A stretch of 48,016 nucleotides of DNA from Methylothermaceae bacterium (GCA_026981855.1 JALSIB010000042.1:1-48016); one strand, 5' to 3'. Positions 8,437-17,336 are shown, counted from the stretch's first letter. Notes: generated by a model not told the origin, from the sequence alone. Numbers and translations are program-made.

Positions 8437-9627
8437 ATGATCGCCAGCTGGCGCCGCTGGCTCGTCCCCTACTCGAAATCGTTCCCCTTATCCTCCTGGT
8501 TCCCCCATGTTCCTCTGGCCCTGGCGGTCGGCTTGTTGGGTGCAGTGCATCTGTTGCCACCATTGATCCACGCTTTGGGACTTCATTTCTTTTCTCAGAC
8601 TTTAACCACTCTTACCCTGAATCTGGTCAATGTGGGACTGGCTGGCCTACCCCAGGTCATTGTCGGGGTGTTCATGCTTTGCATGTCCATCGGCCTGCTT
8701 CTGCGCTCTCGTCTTGCCTGGAGCACCACCGCCATGTCTTTGGTGGCCGGTATCGCCATCCTCTTGTTTGAACCGTCTACCCATCCTCACCGATGGTTGC
8801 TTTCATACAGCACCGTGCTCCTGTTGGCGATCCTCTCTGCCTACCCCTGGTTCAACCGCAGCAGCCTGGCCACGGCCACCCTGTTCGCCGCCACCAGCCT
8901 GTTGGTGCTGACTGGCTATGGTGTCATAGGCAGCTTGATCCTGGGAAACCTCTTCCAGCCACCGATTCGCACCTTGGATCAGGCCTTGTATTTCACCATC
9001 GAAACCTTGTCCACGGTTGGCTATGGCGATATTGTCGCCATAGCGCCAGAGGCGCGCCTGTTTCTGGTCTCACTGATCACCGCCGGGATGCTGGCAGTCG
9101 CCACCATTTTCGGCGCTATTATCGCCCCTTTGATCAATCAAAAGCTGGAAAATCTGTTTTACGGGAGGGGCAAGCGAATGCAACGCAAGGATCACTATAT
9201 CATCGTCGGTACCAGCGCTTTGGCCAACAATACGTTTCAGGAATTGTGCAAGCGGGGTGAGACCATCACCTTTATCCTCAAACGGGAACCTGAAGGGAGC
9301 CAATATAGCGACTTGGACGTGGTCATAGGAGATGGCAGCGATCTGGAAATTCTACGCTTGGCGGGAGGGGAAAAGGCCAAGGCAATTCTGGCTTTGACCG
9401 ACGACGATTCCGAAAATGCTTTCATTGTCCTTGCAGCCAAGGAGCTGGGACCCGTGAAAACCATCGCTGCCGTCAATGATGCCCGGAATCTCAAACGCAT
9501 CCACAGGATCAAACCCAGCATGATCATCGCTCCCCCCGTATTGGGGGGAGAATTGTTGGCAATGGCATTGAAGGGAGAGGAGGTCGATTCCAAACGGCTG
9601 ATGAAACTCTTGATGGGTTCCCTCTGA
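8437..9627 (+). CDS. kch: Kch-type potassium channel with RCK domain
   Basis: A 396-residue inner-membrane channel that resembles E. coli Kch along its whole length. It has about five or six N-terminal helices, then a pore loop with selectivity filter TVGYGD (193-198) in the context YFTIETLSTVGYGDIV. A cytoplasmic RCK/TrkA-N domain begins near KDHYIIVG (about 250), with the segment ILALTDDDSENAFIVLAAKEL. The ATG at 8437 gives the same N-terminal length as Kch and has AGGAA nine bases upstream; earlier starts at 8365 (TTG) or 8404 are less well supported. The RCK domain normally binds nucleotide or ions to gate the pore. It converges on the H+-ATPase gene with a gap of 33 bp, an arrangement consistent with membrane-potential control, though co-function is inferred. 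Confidence 0.9.
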   Translation: MIASWRRWLVPYSKSFPLSSWFPHVPLALAVGLLGAVHLLPPLIHALGLHFFSQTLTTLTLNLVNVGLAGLPQVIVGVFMLCMSIGLLLRSRLAWSTTAMSLVAGIAILLFEPSTHPHRWLLSYSTVLLLAILSAYPWFNRSSLATATLFAATSLLVLTGYGVIGSLILGNLFQPPIRTLDQALYFTIETLSTVGYGDIVAIAPEARLFLVSLITAGMLAVATIFGAIIAPLINQKLENLFYGRGKRMQRKDHYIIVGTSALANNTFQELCKRGETITFILKREPEGSQYSDLDVVIGDGSDLEILRLAGGEKAKAILALTDDDSENAFIVLAAKELGPVKTIAAVNDARNLKRIHRIKPSMIIAPPVLGGELLAMALKGEEVDSKRLMKLLMGSL

Positions 9628-9660
9628 TTGGGGGGGGAAGCAAACCGATAGGTGTTGAGG

Positions 9661-12279
9661 TCAGGCAACCAAACCACGGCGCCGCATGAGCCGGTAGGTA
9701 CCGACCTTGATGGCATCGATGATGAACATCCAGACCACGTAATACCCAATGAAGAACAACGCGAAATCCCACCCCACCGGCTCCATGAACCAGCCGTAGA
9801 CCGCCATCAGCACCCCGATGACGCCGGTGGAGACATTGGCGATCAACAGCTGCCACGAGGGGAAAGGGCGGGTCCACAGGAAACGGTCGTAGCTGCGAGT
9901 GATGAAAATGGTGGTGTGCCCCGCGATCACCAGCTTGAGGAAAATCGCCGAACGGATGAATTCCAACGGATAGTGGAAATATTCCACCAGCACCACCAAT
10001 ACCGCAAACGAGGAAACCAGCCCAAGGACACCCATCAAGGTCGAGATCCCAAGAACTTCGACAAAATTCCACCGGACCGGTTTGTCCGCCAGTTTCACGT
10101 TGTCGGTGGCGATGGCCAGGATGGGGATGTCGTTGAGCAACGCCAATAGAATGATCATGATGGCCGTCACCGGATAGAAATTGAACACCGAGATCGCCAG
10201 CGTCATGAACAGGATCAACCGGATGGTTTCGTTGATCCGGTAGATGGTGTAAGCCTTCATCCGCTCGAAGGTCCGGCGAGCCACCTTGAAGCCTTCGACG
10301 ATCACCGACAGGCCCGGCTCCAGCAACACCACGTCGGCGGCGGCGCGAGCGGCATCGGTGGCGCCGGAGACGGCGATCCCCGCATCGGCCTTCTTCAAGG
10401 CCGGCGCATCGTTGACCCCATCGCCCGTCATCCCAACGATATGATTGGCCTTTTGCAGCTCCTCGACGATAAAATACTTGTCTTCCGGGAAAACCTGAGC
10501 GAACCCTCCCGCCCGTTCGATCAGCGCGATGATCTCGGATTCGTGCTTGCGCACCAGCTCCCGCTGGGCCTCGCTCTTGACCAGAGCATCCTCCAGATTG
10601 CGCAGCACCTTGCGCGCGGCCCGCTTGATGTCCCTGGGGGTGGCATCCGGCTTGAGCTCGCCGTAGAGCGTCTCGGTGACAACCTGCGCCACCAGCATCA
10701 ATTCTCTCTCGGCCCCCTCGTGGAACTCCTTGACATCGTACACCTCACCGGGAATTCCCAACATCCTCGCGATCTGGCGGGCGATGGCCAAATTGTCCCC
10801 TGTCACCATCTTGACACTGACGCCCAACTCACGCGCCTCTCTGATGGTCTGGGCGGAATCCTCGCGGGGCGGATCGTAGAACGGAATCAACCCTACCAGT
10901 TCATAGCTCTCGCCGGCATCCCGGCTGACAGCCACCGCAAGCGTCCGATAACCCTTTTCAGCGAAGGCATCCACTTGATCCTGGGCCGCTTCGAGCACTT
11001 CCTCATGGTGATTGAAACGTTCACACAAGGAAAAGATCACCTGGGGGGCACCCTTGACCACTTTCAAACGATTGCCGCCATGCTCCACCGAGGCCTCGGT
11101 ACGCTTGCGGATCGGGTCGAAGGGGATGAAATCCTCCCGCTTCCACTGGATCAATTGATTTTTCAGTCCCAGCTTCTCCACCCGCCTGAAAATGGGCGAC
11201 TCCAGAGGATCCTGATTTTCTTCACGACTGGCCAGGGCGGCAAAGAGGAACAGATCCTCAAGGGTGTAGACATGGTAGGTGACAGGCTCGGTGATTTCCA
11301 TCCGGTTCTGGGTCAAGGTGCCAGTCTTGTCGCTGCACAGCACGTCCATTCCGGCCATTTCCTCGATTGCCGCCAATCGACTGACCACCGCGTTCCGACG
11401 CGCCATACGCACCGCCCCCGCAGCCATGGTGACCGATAACACTGCCGGCAACGCCACTGGAATCGAGGCCACCACCAGCACCAGCGTGAAACGCAGGATT
11501 TCCATCATCGGATCGTGGCGGCGATAAGCCACCGCAAGAATCACCAAAGCCAACACGATGGTGATGGCGATGAGGAAATTGGCGATCCGCATCACCGCCT
11601 GCTGGAAGTGGCTGGTCTCCTCCCGTTCGGCTTTGGCCACCAAAGCCACTGTCTTGCCGAAATAGGTATTGAGACCGGTGGCGGTAACCACCCCCACCAT
11701 CTCCCCCGCCTTGACCATGGCATTGCTGTAGGCCAGATCACCGGATTTCTTCTCCACCGGCAAGGATTCGCCAGTCAGAGCCGACAGATCCACCAACAAA
11801 TACTCACCCTGCTTGAGCTGAACATCTGCGGGAATGACATCCCCAATCCTGAGCTTGACCACATCGCCCGGCACCAACCCCCGGGCGGGGAGGGTCCGCC
11901 AATGCCCCTCCCGCAACACCAGTGCGGTCTTGGAGAGCTTCTGTTTGAGCACCTGGAGGGCGCTCATCGCCTTGGATTCCTGACGGAAATCGATGTAGGC
12001 GTTGATCAATAGCAGCGTCACGATGATGCCGAAATCTTCCCATTTATGTACCAGAGCCGAGAGCAATGCGGCAATCTCGATCATCCAGGGAATCGGCCCC
12101 CAAAAGCGCTTGAACAGGCGGTACCAAAAAGAAGGCTCCTTTTCCGGGATCTCGTTGGGGCCAAAGATCTCCAACCGCCGCTGAACCTCACCCTCCGTCA
12201 AGCCGGCTTTGAGGTCGGTATCCAGTAATCCATCTATGCTGATCCGGGCCTTCTTTTTGCTTCTTTTTCCCCAAGCCAT
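9661..12279 (-). CDS. P3A-type proton-exporting ATPase
   Basis: An 872-residue P-type ATPase of the plasma-membrane H+ pump class (as in plants, fungi, and some archaea and proteobacteria). Motifs in order: cation-ATPase N-terminus with PNEIPEK (41-47), TGES (169-172), helix 4 motif IPVALPAVLSVTMAAGA (273-289), phosphorylation site DKTGT (317-321), MTGDGVNDAPALKKADAGIAV in the second half, and six C-terminal helices. The PVALP form and lack of metal-binding Cys set it apart from the P1B pump at 5440. An insert of about 60 charged residues sits in the nucleotide/P-domain between EVYDVKEF and FPEDKYF, which is usual for this bacterial branch. It would pump protons out at the expense of ATP, useful for acid or anaerobic stress. 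Divergent from the acyltransferase gene. Confidence 0.9.
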   Translation of the reverse strand: MAWGKRSKKKARISIDGLLDTDLKAGLTEGEVQRRLEIFGPNEIPEKEPSFWYRLFKRFWGPIPWMIEIAALLSALVHKWEDFGIIVTLLLINAYIDFRQESKAMSALQVLKQKLSKTALVLREGHWRTLPARGLVPGDVVKLRIGDVIPADVQLKQGEYLLVDLSALTGESLPVEKKSGDLAYSNAMVKAGEMVGVVTATGLNTYFGKTVALVAKAEREETSHFQQAVMRIANFLIAITIVLALVILAVAYRRHDPMMEILRFTLVLVVASIPVALPAVLSVTMAAGAVRMARRNAVVSRLAAIEEMAGMDVLCSDKTGTLTQNRMEITEPVTYHVYTLEDLFLFAALASREENQDPLESPIFRRVEKLGLKNQLIQWKREDFIPFDPIRKRTEASVEHGGNRLKVVKGAPQVIFSLCERFNHHEEVLEAAQDQVDAFAEKGYRTLAVAVSRDAGESYELVGLIPFYDPPREDSAQTIREARELGVSVKMVTGDNLAIARQIARMLGIPGEVYDVKEFHEGAERELMLVAQVVTETLYGELKPDATPRDIKRAARKVLRNLEDALVKSEAQRELVRKHESEIIALIERAGGFAQVFPEDKYFIVEELQKANHIVGMTGDGVNDAPALKKADAGIAVSGATDAARAAADVVLLEPGLSVIVEGFKVARRTFERMKAYTIYRINETIRLILFMTLAISVFNFYPVTAIMIILLALLNDIPILAIATDNVKLADKPVRWNFVEVLGISTLMGVLGLVSSFAVLVVLVEYFHYPLEFIRSAIFLKLVIAGHTTIFITRSYDRFLWTRPFPSWQLLIANVSTGVIGVLMAVYGWFMEPVGWDFALFFIGYYVVWMFIIDAIKVGTYRLMRRRGLVA

Positions 12280-12386
12280 TCAATCTTCCCGTAAAGACTC
12301 ATCATGCAGGATACACTATATCGGAAAATGGTAATCTACACATGGACAAGGCGGCCAAACGATGAAGCAACGAGCGGGAACCTGAG

Positions 12387-13298
12387 ATGAACAAAGACGC
12401 CATCGATCTCGAGAGTCTGATCCAAAGGGCCAACGCCTACCCGCCACTCCCCATGGCGGTCGTCGACGCAGGGGAAACCTATGTCATGGAAGGCGCCTGG
12501 GAAGCCGCCCAACACGGTTTGATCGAACCGGTATTGGTGGGAAACCGGAGTGAAATCGAACAGATCGCCGCCACCCTCGATTGCTGCGACCTGGACCGGT
12601 TCCCCTTGATAGAGGCCCATTCAGAACAGGAGGCGGCCGAAAAAGGCGTCCAACTGGTCCTCGAAGGCCGGGTGCGGGGCCTGATGAAGGGGTGGATTCA
12701 CACCGATGTTTTGATGCATCCGGTCCTCGCCCACCTGCGGACCAGCCGCTGGGTCAGTCATGTTTTTCTGGGCGAACTGCCCACCTACCACAAACTGCTC
12801 TACGTCACCGATGCCGCCATCAATATCGCTCCCGACCTGATGCAGAAAGCGGCGATCGTGCAGAACGCCGTCGATCTGGCCCGCCTGTTGGGGGTGGAAC
12901 GACCCAAAGTGGCCGCCCTGTCGGCAGTGGAGGTGGTCAAACCACAAATCCCCTCCACTGTGGATGCCGCTTGCCTGAGCAAGATGGCTGACAGAAAACA
13001 GATTCGCCACGCCATCGTCGATGGCCCCCTGGCTTTCGACAACGCCATTTCCAGGCAGGCAGCCGAGATCAAACAAATCGACAGTCCGGTGTCGGGTGAC
13101 GTGGACGTACTGCTGGTGCCGGACCTCAACTCAGGCAATATCCTCGCCAAGGACCTGGCCTATCTGGCCAACACCACCCTGGCGGGAATCGTCTTGGGCA
13201 CCAAGGTTCCGATCGTGCTGCCTTCGCGCGCCGATCCACCCAAAAGCCGGCTGGCCTCCTGCGCCATCGCGGTGCTGTTGGACAAGCTGGGTTTCTGA
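12387..13298 (+). CDS. Pta/Ptb-family phosphate acyltransferase
   Basis: A 303-residue protein of the phosphate acetyl/butyryltransferase family. Recognisable segments are EPVLVGNRSEIEQIA, GLMKGWIHTDVLMHPVL, ITDAAINIAPDL-like (VTDAAINIAPDLMQK), and the end VLLVPDLNSGNILAKDLAYLA. These enzymes swap CoA and phosphate on acyl groups (acyl-CoA + Pi to acyl-phosphate). The length matches single-domain Pta and Ptb, not the long E. coli Pta. Which acyl group it prefers cannot be read from sequence; acetyl is likely in a methylotroph with a phosphoketolase route. It stands alone, followed 23 bp later by a pyruvate kinase relic, so an older pta-pyk grouping may have existed. Confidence 0.88.
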   Translation: MNKDAIDLESLIQRANAYPPLPMAVVDAGETYVMEGAWEAAQHGLIEPVLVGNRSEIEQIAATLDCCDLDRFPLIEAHSEQEAAEKGVQLVLEGRVRGLMKGWIHTDVLMHPVLAHLRTSRWVSHVFLGELPTYHKLLYVTDAAINIAPDLMQKAAIVQNAVDLARLLGVERPKVAALSAVEVVKPQIPSTVDAACLSKMADRKQIRHAIVDGPLAFDNAISRQAAEIKQIDSPVSGDVDVLLVPDLNSGNILAKDLAYLANTTLAGIVLGTKVPIVLPSRADPPKSRLASCAIAVLLDKLGF

Positions 13299-13321
13299 AC
13301 CTTCATCCAAGCAAGAAAGAT

Positions 13322-13563
13322 ATGCTGTCCAACCACCACAAAACCAAGATCGTGACCAGCATCGGATCACCCCTCGGTCCTGGAAAGGATGATCCAGGCA
13401 GGAATGGCGGTGTCCAGGGTGAGCTTCGAGCAACTGCCACGAGCGGTAGCACCCGGAGACCCTGTCTTTCTCAACGATGGATTCATCGAGTTGCGGGTGG
13501 AACGGTTGCCGAGCCGGCGGAGAGCTTCGATCCCACAAGGGAATCAACATTCCCAGACTTTGA
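13322..13563 (+). pseudogene. Pyruvate kinase relic
   Basis: Fragments of pyruvate kinase occur in order but in all three forward frames. Frame one begins with HHKTKIVTSIGSP (the enzyme's N-terminal KTKIVCTIGP motif). The next frame reads SVLERMIQAGMAVSRVSFEQ, then jumps to APGDPVFLNDGFIELRVE, so the region normally between about residues 40 and 115 is gone. The third frame gives ELRSHKGINIPRL (the family's G-ELRSRKGINLP motif) and stops at 13561-13563. At least two frameshifts and one internal deletion are needed. Nothing of the catalytic barrel after that remains. It is a dead remnant directly after the Pta-type gene; a functional pyk must lie elsewhere if the host has one. Confidence 0.85.
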
Positions 13564-13593
13564 ATTCCTGCAGAAAATCCTTGAAGGAAAAAA

Positions 13594-14124
13594 ATGAACG
13601 ATCACGGTATCCCGGCAGAATCCCACCCCATTCACCATCACGGCGGTAACGGCAACTATTGGATCCATTTCAAGTTTCTCTGGTTGTTCTTCTGCCTCTT
13701 CCCCGCCCTGAGCCCTGGCGCGCCCATCGGCGAAACCCTGCCGAAAGGGGCGATCATCGCCTTCCTCCCGCAGCAAAACAGCAAAGACTATTCCGATACG
13801 AAAAGCCTCAGGAAATGGCTGGCAGCCCAGGGCTGGGCCATCTGTGACGGAACCTACGGCACCCCCGATCTCAACTATCGCATGTTGCTCGGTACCAATA
13901 AGCCGGGGAACGCGGGAAAAAGCATCGGCTCACGCACCCACAGCCACCGCGTCCGCGGCGATACGGGTATCGCCCACGGCAGGCGGCGGGTCTTTCGGGA
14001 TGGAATCAGACAACAGGTGAGCGCTCCCGCCGAAGGCCACAAACACAGATTGCAGATGAACACCGAAAAGGCCGAGCATTTGCCGTTGAGCACCCAGGTG
14101 TTGTACATCATCAAAATTCGCTGA
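13594..14124 (+). CDS. Exported tail-collar-like protein
   Basis: A 176-residue protein with a hydrophobic segment at about 27-43 (a signal peptide or anchor after a His-rich start). After it comes a short phage-tail-collar-like module: LPKGAIIAFLP, then AAQGWAICDGTYGTPDLNYRMLLGT, and a C-terminal part with GSRTHSH and AEGHKHRLQMNTEKAEHLPLSTQVLYIIK. The GWxxCDG...PDL..R pattern followed by His pairs and a final hydrophobic strand is how tail-collar and MdpB-type proteins end. The module is shorter than in phage fibres and no other phage gene is near. It may be a surface or adhesin-like protein, or a leftover of an inserted element. Function unknown. Confidence 0.6.
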   Translation: MNDHGIPAESHPIHHHGGNGNYWIHFKFLWLFFCLFPALSPGAPIGETLPKGAIIAFLPQQNSKDYSDTKSLRKWLAAQGWAICDGTYGTPDLNYRMLLGTNKPGNAGKSIGSRTHSHRVRGDTGIAHGRRRVFRDGIRQQVSAPAEGHKHRLQMNTEKAEHLPLSTQVLYIIKIR

Positions 14125-14125
14125 C

Positions 14126-14175
14126 GGCCCTGGGGGCGGGATCGGAACGTTTGACCGCCCCACAGAGCCAGGGCC
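14126..14175. terminator. Large two-step hairpin between convergent genes
   Basis: GGCCCTGG pairs with CCAGGGCC (14126-14133 with 14168-14175), and inside it GGGGCGG pairs with CCGCCCC (14133-14139 with 14155-14161). It begins one base after the stop of the collar-like gene and lies before the gcvH stop on the other strand, the position of a bidirectional terminator. No clear T-tract follows on either side. Confidence 0.55.
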
Positions 14176-14228
14176 TGCAATCACACCTCTTTATTGGAAC
14201 CGTGCGGATATCAGGAACGAAGCCCACA

Positions 14229-14618
14229 TCAGTCCTGTTCGCGCAACAATTTAGCGTAACCCTCCGCATCCATCAGCCCATCCACTTCCGAGGGATCGCG
14301 CGGTCGCAACACGAAAATGAACGTGCCGTAGGGATCCTGATTGATTCGTTCGGGCTGGGAAGACAGGGCCTCGTTGACCTCGACGACCTCTCCCGCCACC
14401 GGCGCGTAGAGATCGGCCGCCGCCTTGACCGATTCCAGCACCGCGATCGCCTCTCCCCCCTTCACTTTCCGGCCTGTTTCCGGCAATTCCACGTAAACCA
14501 GATCTCCCAGTTGTTCCTGGGCGTGATCACTGATGCCGATTTCCACGCTTCCATCCTCGCGCCGGCGCACCCACTCGTGATTTTGGGTGTAGCGAAGATC
14601 CCGGGGCAATTCACTCAT
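14229..14618 (-). CDS. gcvH: Glycine cleavage system H protein
   Basis: A 129-residue H protein, the lipoyl carrier that shuttles the aminomethyl group among the P, T and L proteins of the glycine cleavage system in the cytoplasm. The N-terminal RYTQNHEWVRR and the lipoylation motif LESVKAAAD with Lys65 are typical, as is PYGTFIFVLRP near the end. Start chosen at ATG 14618: GGAG lies just upstream and the length matches the family; the frame remains open for 33 more codons that look unlike GcvH. It stands alone here without gcvT or gcvP. Confidence 0.95.
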   Translation of the reverse strand: MSELPRDLRYTQNHEWVRRREDGSVEIGISDHAQEQLGDLVYVELPETGRKVKGGEAIAVLESVKAAADLYAPVAGEVVEVNEALSSQPERINQDPYGTFIFVLRPRDPSEVDGLMDAEGYAKLLREQD

Positions 14619-14689
14619 GGTTTTCTCCTTTGTGCTTGATGTCGACTCTGTCATTATCGGTTTACCTTGACGACGCACACCCGGGACGA

Positions 14690-15976
14690 TCAATCGATCA
14701 ACCGTGTCCAGGTGCAACGCTGCTCGATCAAGGGGGCGGTATGGGCGTTACCGATACCTTTGGCAATCAGGGCGATGACACGGTCGTCACTGTCATAACC
14801 GACGTGCGCCGTCAGGGGGTTGGCCACCTTGCCGATGCCGAATATGTCCATCACATCCGCAACGTTGATGATAACGTTGGTGACCTCGATGCAAAGGCGG
14901 GAGTCGAGATAATCGGAAGCGAAATTCTCGGGAATGGCGTAGCTGAGCAGGTCGTTGGGATCGCTGAAAGCGATCAGCTCGGTTTTCGTCAGGGTACGCT
15001 CAGAGTAATGCGCCCCCCCCGGGGTGCAATAGGCCGCCTCCTGCCCCGTCACTTCCGGAAGCTCGCGCCCCAGCTGCAGCAGGGGCAGCTGGTTGGAAAG
15101 CATGAAGAGCGGGATTTTTTTCGCCCTGAATGCCTCGATAAAGCGGAATTCGATGGATCTCGCCCGCTTGGACGTGGCGACGGTCCCGATATGTCCGGCG
15201 ATACTCTGCATCGCATCGATCGTGATCCGGCTGCCCAGACTGTGGGAAATGACAGCCAGTCTGTCGTTCGCCAGGTGCTCCACCGTCTCGTCCATCAACA
15301 GATCGCACACCGCTCTCCTTCCCCGGGGCAGATCTTCCCAGTCCCTGCTGACCATCCAGCAAAACGACTGGCGGAACGAGGTGAGGATATCCTCGCGCTT
15401 GTTGCCCAGGTAGATCATCGGATCCGGACCGGTGTCGTTGGAAAAGCGCTTCATCATGTCATTGATCTCGGCGCGGCGGAAAGAGTACTTGCCCGAATTG
15501 TCGTAGGACAAGACTTTTTTGTCCGGCTCGGTGATGGGCGACCAGGTCAATTCATAGAACAGCATTTCCGCATCGCCGCCTTCGCTCAGCAAGCGGTGGA
15601 CCCGCAAGACGCCCAGATCTTTCTCGGTATCGGTGGGGTCGGTCAGGTGGATCTCCCTGTCCCGCCGCGACTGGACGGTGAGCCCCATCTCCTGGGCGAG
15701 CTTCTCCATCAATTGGGCGCTGTAGCCGGGAATATGATGGCCCACGCCATGCACCATGAGCACCTTCATTTTGCCGCGGCTGTTGGACAGATATGGCTCG
15801 ATCCCTGCGAAAGGCGTCCCCCTCACCTCGCACAGCCGGGTATCGTTCTTGGTCTGATTGTCCATAACCGCTTCGGCGACCCCCTTTCCGAAACTGGCGC
15901 ACCCCCCCAAAACCAGCAGGGAAAAAAGAATCACGATCCGAAACGCGATGCCACAAGCCCTTTCATTCGTATCCAT
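14690..15976 (-). CDS. Alpha/beta-hydrolase-like lipoprotein
   Basis: A 428-residue predicted lipoprotein. The N-terminus has a hydrophobic core and a lipobox LVLGGC (Cys about 26). The body carries VLMVHGVGHHIPGY, an oxyanion-type motif after the first strand, and later LAVISHSLGSRITIDAM, a serine-nucleophile elbow S-x-S-x-G/S-H-S-L-G. A catalytic His is not obvious; candidates lie in the last third (THAPL-like TAPLIEQRC or NPLTAHVGYDSD). It is probably an exported lipase or esterase-like enzyme anchored to a membrane. It is 76 bp downstream of the LOG gene on the same strand. No closer family is recognised. Confidence 0.65.
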   Translation of the reverse strand: MDTNERACGIAFRIVILFSLLVLGGCASFGKGVAEAVMDNQTKNDTRLCEVRGTPFAGIEPYLSNSRGKMKVLMVHGVGHHIPGYSAQLMEKLAQEMGLTVQSRRDREIHLTDPTDTEKDLGVLRVHRLLSEGGDAEMLFYELTWSPITEPDKKVLSYDNSGKYSFRRAEINDMMKRFSNDTGPDPMIYLGNKREDILTSFRQSFCWMVSRDWEDLPRGRRAVCDLLMDETVEHLANDRLAVISHSLGSRITIDAMQSIAGHIGTVATSKRARSIEFRFIEAFRAKKIPLFMLSNQLPLLQLGRELPEVTGQEAAYCTPGGAHYSERTLTKTELIAFSDPNDLLSYAIPENFASDYLDSRLCIEVTNVIINVADVMDIFGIGKVANPLTAHVGYDSDDRVIALIAKGIGNAHTAPLIEQRCTWTRLID

Positions 15977-16052
15977 TGATTTCCTCGCTCAAGTCTGTCT
16001 GTTTCCGTGAAGCGGCGGCAGGCGCCGATTCTCATGCAACAAGCGCAGCGGC

Positions 16053-17045
16053 TCAATCGACGCCCCCCGGTGGCGGTTCGCCATTGATCAACGGCTCGCC
16101 CTGACTCTCGTACCACCATACGATCCCTTCCCAAATCTGCCGGGCATCCTCGGCATACCAGAACAATTCCCTGTCCTCGGGATCGATGACCCCTTCGTCC
16201 ACCAGGAAATCGAAATCCACCGCCCGGCGCCAATACGTCTCACCCACCAATACCACCGGCACCGGCTTGATCTTTCGGGTCTGAATCAGGGTGAGGGTCT
16301 CGAACAACTCATCAAGCGTACCGAAACCACCCGGGAACACCACCAGTGCCTTTGCCCGCAGGAGAAAGTGCATCTTGCGCATGGCGAAGTAATGGAACTG
16401 GAAACACAATTCCGGGGTGATGTAGGGATTGGGAAACTGCTCGTGAGGCAGGGTGATATTCAGCCCCACGCTCTTGGAGCCCGTATCGTAAGCGCCCCGA
16501 TTGGCGGCCTCCATCATCCCCGGCCCTCCGCCCGTCATCACCACCAGCCGGCAGTCCAGCGGCCCATGCCCCGCCGCGCCGACGATGCGGCCGAATTCCC
16601 GAGCGATCTCGTAATACTTGCTCTTGGCGGCGATCCGTTCTGCCACCCCCACCCGCCGTTTCAGTTCCTCGTTGTCCGGCCTCTTGCCGAGAGCCTCCTT
16701 GAGCACCTGCAGTTTCCGCCGCGCCGCCGCCGGCTCGGGAATGCGGGTACTGCCAAAGACCACGATGGTGTTTCGCACGCCTTCGGACTGAAGGCCCAGC
16801 TCCGGCTTGAGATAATCCAATTGCAAGCGCGCCGGCCGGGTTTCATAACTGTTGAGAAAACCCACATCGGTCAGTGCGGGACGGTAACTGGGGCTGGCGA
16901 GAATCTTCCGGACCCGGACAGGCGCGTCCGGGTCTTCTTCCGGCGGCTTGGGGAGTTGCCAGGGAAGCGGCTCTCGATGCAGCGGCCCCGGTGGCTGCGG
17001 AATCGGCGGGGAAGGCTTGGAAGTATCGTCCTCGCGCTTGCTCAT
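16053..17045 (-). CDS. LOG-family (TIGR00730-like) nucleotide-processing protein
   Basis: A 330-residue protein of the LOG / 'lysine decarboxylase-like' family, which includes cytokinin-activating phosphoribohydrolases and nucleotide 5'-monophosphate nucleosidases. The signature parts are VVFGSTRIPEP (strand one), VVMTGGGPGMMEAANRGA, and VFPGGFGTLDELFETLTLIQ (the PGGxGTxxE motif). It has an extra N-terminal extension of about 90 residues, rich in Pro and charged residues, as in the longer proteobacterial subfamily. Start at ATG 17045 has GGAGGG directly upstream. The true substrate is unknown; a purine/pyrimidine nucleotide is expected. The stop of a short upstream ORF overlaps the start as ATGA. 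Confidence 0.82.
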   Translation of the reverse strand: MSKREDDTSKPSPPIPQPPGPLHREPLPWQLPKPPEEDPDAPVRVRKILASPSYRPALTDVGFLNSYETRPARLQLDYLKPELGLQSEGVRNTIVVFGSTRIPEPAAARRKLQVLKEALGKRPDNEELKRRVGVAERIAAKSKYYEIAREFGRIVGAAGHGPLDCRLVVMTGGGPGMMEAANRGAYDTGSKSVGLNITLPHEQFPNPYITPELCFQFHYFAMRKMHFLLRAKALVVFPGGFGTLDELFETLTLIQTRKIKPVPVVLVGETYWRRAVDFDFLVDEGVIDPEDRELFWYAEDARQIWEGIVWWYESQGEPLINGEPPPGGVD

Positions 17046-17158
17046 GCCACCCTCCAACAGCAACGCACCTTCACCGCGATGACGCCGATACGGATGGTGA
17101 CATCGATGGCCGTCATCATGATCATTTCTTTTTTCGATACCAAGTCATCATTATTCAT
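17042..17158 (-). pseudogene. Short ORF resembling an AI-2E transporter N-terminus
   Basis: A 38-residue frame from ATG 17158 whose TGA overlaps the ATG of the LOG gene. Its core, AIDVTIRIGVIAVKVRCCWR, resembles the opening of AI-2E/PerM-family permeases (such as D-x-A-I-R-L-G-x-I-A-L-L-V-Y-W-C-F-R), but the following nine membrane segments are absent. It may be the stub left when a permease gene was deleted against the LOG gene, or a leader peptide coupled to LOG. The resemblance is from memory and short. Confidence 0.4.
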
Positions 17159-17304
17159 AAAGTCGCCGCCATCTCGGCTCAAGGTTCGCCACCAAACCGC
17201 AGAAAAAAACGAAAAACAGTCTCCGCGCCCCTGGATGCAGAAACGATTCTATCGCATTGGCGGCGTCTGTCATCCTGGCGATGTCACGGGCAGGGCAATC
17301 GCAC

Positions 17305-17336
17305 GAACCGGTTCCCCCCCTCCCCCTTTGGGAGAG
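17305..17336. repeat. Dispersed C-rich/G-rich inverted repeat, copy 1
   Basis: Reads GAACCGGTTCCCCCCCTC then CCCCTTTGGGAGAG. It shares the RCCGGTTYCCCCCCTC core and the GGGAGAG arm with the copy at 21925-21958, but the stem here is shorter (CTCCC/GGGAG). Such intergenic hairpins are common dispersed elements in proteobacterial genomes. Confidence 0.5.

Noticed and set aside
9652-11439. Long plus-strand frames opposite the P3A ATPase.
   Set aside because: Antisense shadows; the ATPase motifs are unambiguous on the minus strand.
14630-15979. A long plus-strand frame opposite the alpha/beta-hydrolase lipoprotein.
   Set aside because: The minus-strand protein has a lipobox and hydrolase motifs; the plus frame has none and looks like a shadow.
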